Assembly (NCBI GenBank): GCA_014871385.1
Contig: CM026430.1
Location: forward strand, 17,046,995 to 17,110,994
Source of the DNA: Ceratodon purpureus
Taxonomy: Eukaryota > Streptophyta > Bryopsida > Pseudoditrichales > Ditrichaceae
Direction: 5' to 3'
Length of the DNA stretch: 64,000 bases
In this document: positions 62,508 to 64,000 of the stretch, one piece after another
Position numbering within the stretch: the stretch's first letter is position 1
Layout of the letters: each line of letters begins with the position of its first letter
The notes under the pieces: generated by a model
Databases searched by the model: none
Told to the model about the DNA's origin: nothing
What the model saw: the letters and a program-made list of their open reading frames with translations, nothing else
Made by a program: the position numbers and the translations under genes

Positions 62508-64000
62508 ATCGGTCATCCTTCTGTTTTCGCAGCACATGCTTTGAGTGTCGATTTGTATTGTCGAGGAAGTCTATCAGGTTCAGTTTTATGGGAATCAAAC
62601 TTGACAAAATTAGTCCTATGCCATGTGGGTTCTCGGGCAAACCATTCTCAGGAGATCGACAAACCCGGTTTGCGGCAGCTGAAATTCTTATCTGGGGAGG
62701 TATACTGAAATTCCTCATTTCATCCCCACTTGAACCCTTGCAAGGAAATTTTTGGTCTTAACGAAGGACGAAGCCACAACAATTCCGAGCAACAATGGTG
62801 TTTTCAATTAGCGTTCTTCGAAGGCAGTTTGTTCAAACAATTGAGTGGAGAGAATTTCTGAAGGATGTTGGGTGTTGTAATTGACTTAACCTTCACACAT
62901 TCTTACAGCAATGATGTAAATAGATTTTATTTACTGAAAGAAATGGTATTATGGTTAGTATGTCTTTCTGCTCTTGGACTCCAGGCAACGGGAGTTTTGT
63001 TTCACGCTTTTACATGCCAGGCTTAATTTTTGTAGCGATGGATGCCCGCAGGTCCTCTTCGTGACAGTAAATTTATCATGATAATAAAGACGAACATTCA
63101 TAATACTTCATTAAGTGTGACTTCTATCTAACATTAAATATATTTCAAACTTTACCATACGGGAATCTGCTCTCAAAAAATTTCTGGATCGATCTCTTCG
63201 CAAGCCTGGACACACACACACACACACACACAGAGACACGGTGAGTCGGTATTGCAACGCAATGCTTAGCAGACACCATTAAGATCCACGAAGTGATGAG
63301 CAGCTGAAAGGTAGTGTCCGAAGATTGGATGAGAGTCAGGTGAGAGCAAACCAGACCGTAGCAGTGGTGCAGTACATGTAACTTGCAGAAAAAACAAAGG
63401 TATGGTAAGGCAGATGGGCAGTAATACGGCATTGTCGTCAGGTGGGGTGGAAGGAGTCAGAGAGTGGAGAGTCGAGACTCGAGACGATAGCAGTTGACCG
63501 TGGCCCCACAGCTTGACAGCCAAGTTGACGTGCAGGTGAGAGACTCGGAGAATCGAGAGAGATGATGCTTTGGCACAGAAACAGAACACATGTTGAAGAA
63601 TAGCTTACATATCTTCCACACCCATCATTCCTCCGATGGAATTTTGAGTTCAGGTGGGGGCTCCTCCGATGTGTTGCACCGATGGCCATGTAAGTTTTTC
63701 TGGAGTACAGAACAGTTGAGTTGGGTTCGAGTAGGAGTCCATCTGCCAGTGTCAGGTTAGAAACTGCAAGCTGAGCTCAATCATCCTGTGGTGGTAGAGA
63801 GGTAAAGCCGTGTAGTGTCGGTGCACTCACGTGGGAGGAGGCATTTGTCAGGGAATTTGGTCTTTGCCAGGAGTGGGCAAGTCTTGTATTCAGGTGGGTT
63901 CGGTGTTCAGTGCAGAGCTATGAGAATTTGCCGTGCTTTTGTTCTACCTTCCTTCCTTCCTTTCTTTTGTTCGGTAACTTAGACGTGTTTGGAGCATCTC
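62508..64000. other. 3' flank of the RBR ligase and right end of the window
   Basis: The first few hundred bases should be the ligase 3' UTR. A CA microsatellite lies at about 63211-63231. The last 800 bases are GC-richer and may be the upstream region of a gene beyond the window, but no reading frame here looks like protein. Confidence 0.5.

Noticed and set aside
63145-63689. Three overlapping minus-strand frames of 83-107 codons at the right end
   Set aside because: They include the CA microsatellite, overlap each other in different frames and show no domain or signal peptide pattern.

Overview
The window looks like nuclear DNA of a land plant, most likely a moss such as Physcomitrium (Physcomitrella) patens or a near relative. 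This is an inference from gene content and composition, not a database match. Genes have many short introns with plant-type GT-AG borders. The coding set is plant-like: a KAT/AKT potassium channel, a SCAR/WAVE protein, a plant O-fucosyltransferase-like protein and a plastid-type alpha-amylase. A bacterial-type HslU gene is present, which flowering plants, as far as I recall, lack. Genes sit in moderate-GC islands separated by strongly AT-rich spacers.

Layout, left to right: (1) the 5' part of a potassium channel gene on the minus strand (14-1808, running off the left edge); (2) a long AT-rich spacer (about 2.75-6.1 kb) with an eroded coiled-coil-coding relic split by a 225-bp foldback element; (3) an anoctamin/TMEM16 gene (+, 7037-11171, 12 coding exons); (4) an alpha-amylase gene (-, 13384-18144, 17 coding exons); (5) a perfect 55-bp-arm hairpin element (19156-19298) and an AT-rich spacer; (6) a 71-residue membrane protein gene (+, 22874-24032); (7) HslU (+, 25054-31272, 14 coding exons); (8) an O-fucosyltransferase-like gene (-, 32252-36221, 10 exons); (9) a histidine phosphatase (phosphoglycerate mutase-like) gene (-, 38795-41958, 12 exons); (10) a small secreted cysteine-rich protein (+, 42727-43291); (11) a very large SCAR/WAVE gene (-, 44179-51867, 10 coding exons, 1823 residues); (12) an AT-rich spacer flanked by G-rich tracts; (13) an RNF216/TRIAD3-like RBR ubiquitin ligase (+, 58138-62507, 12 exons); (14) a right-hand tail with no supported gene.

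I traced exon chains by hand from acceptor and donor sites, reading-frame continuity and family similarity recalled from memory. Every chain listed closes in frame, so products and borders are mostly firm. The weakest models are the C-terminus and one internal junction of the phosphatase gene and the splice model of the cysteine-rich gene. The genes do not form an operon-like system; they are independent housekeeping and signalling genes: membrane transport, starch breakdown, mitochondrial proteolysis, glycosylation, actin nucleation and ubiquitination. The least explained items are the two foldback elements with similar ends and 3-bp target duplications, the cysteine-rich secreted protein with a possible Ecp2/KP4-like pattern, the retained mitochondrial HslU, and an upstream reading frame overlapping the SCAR start codon.
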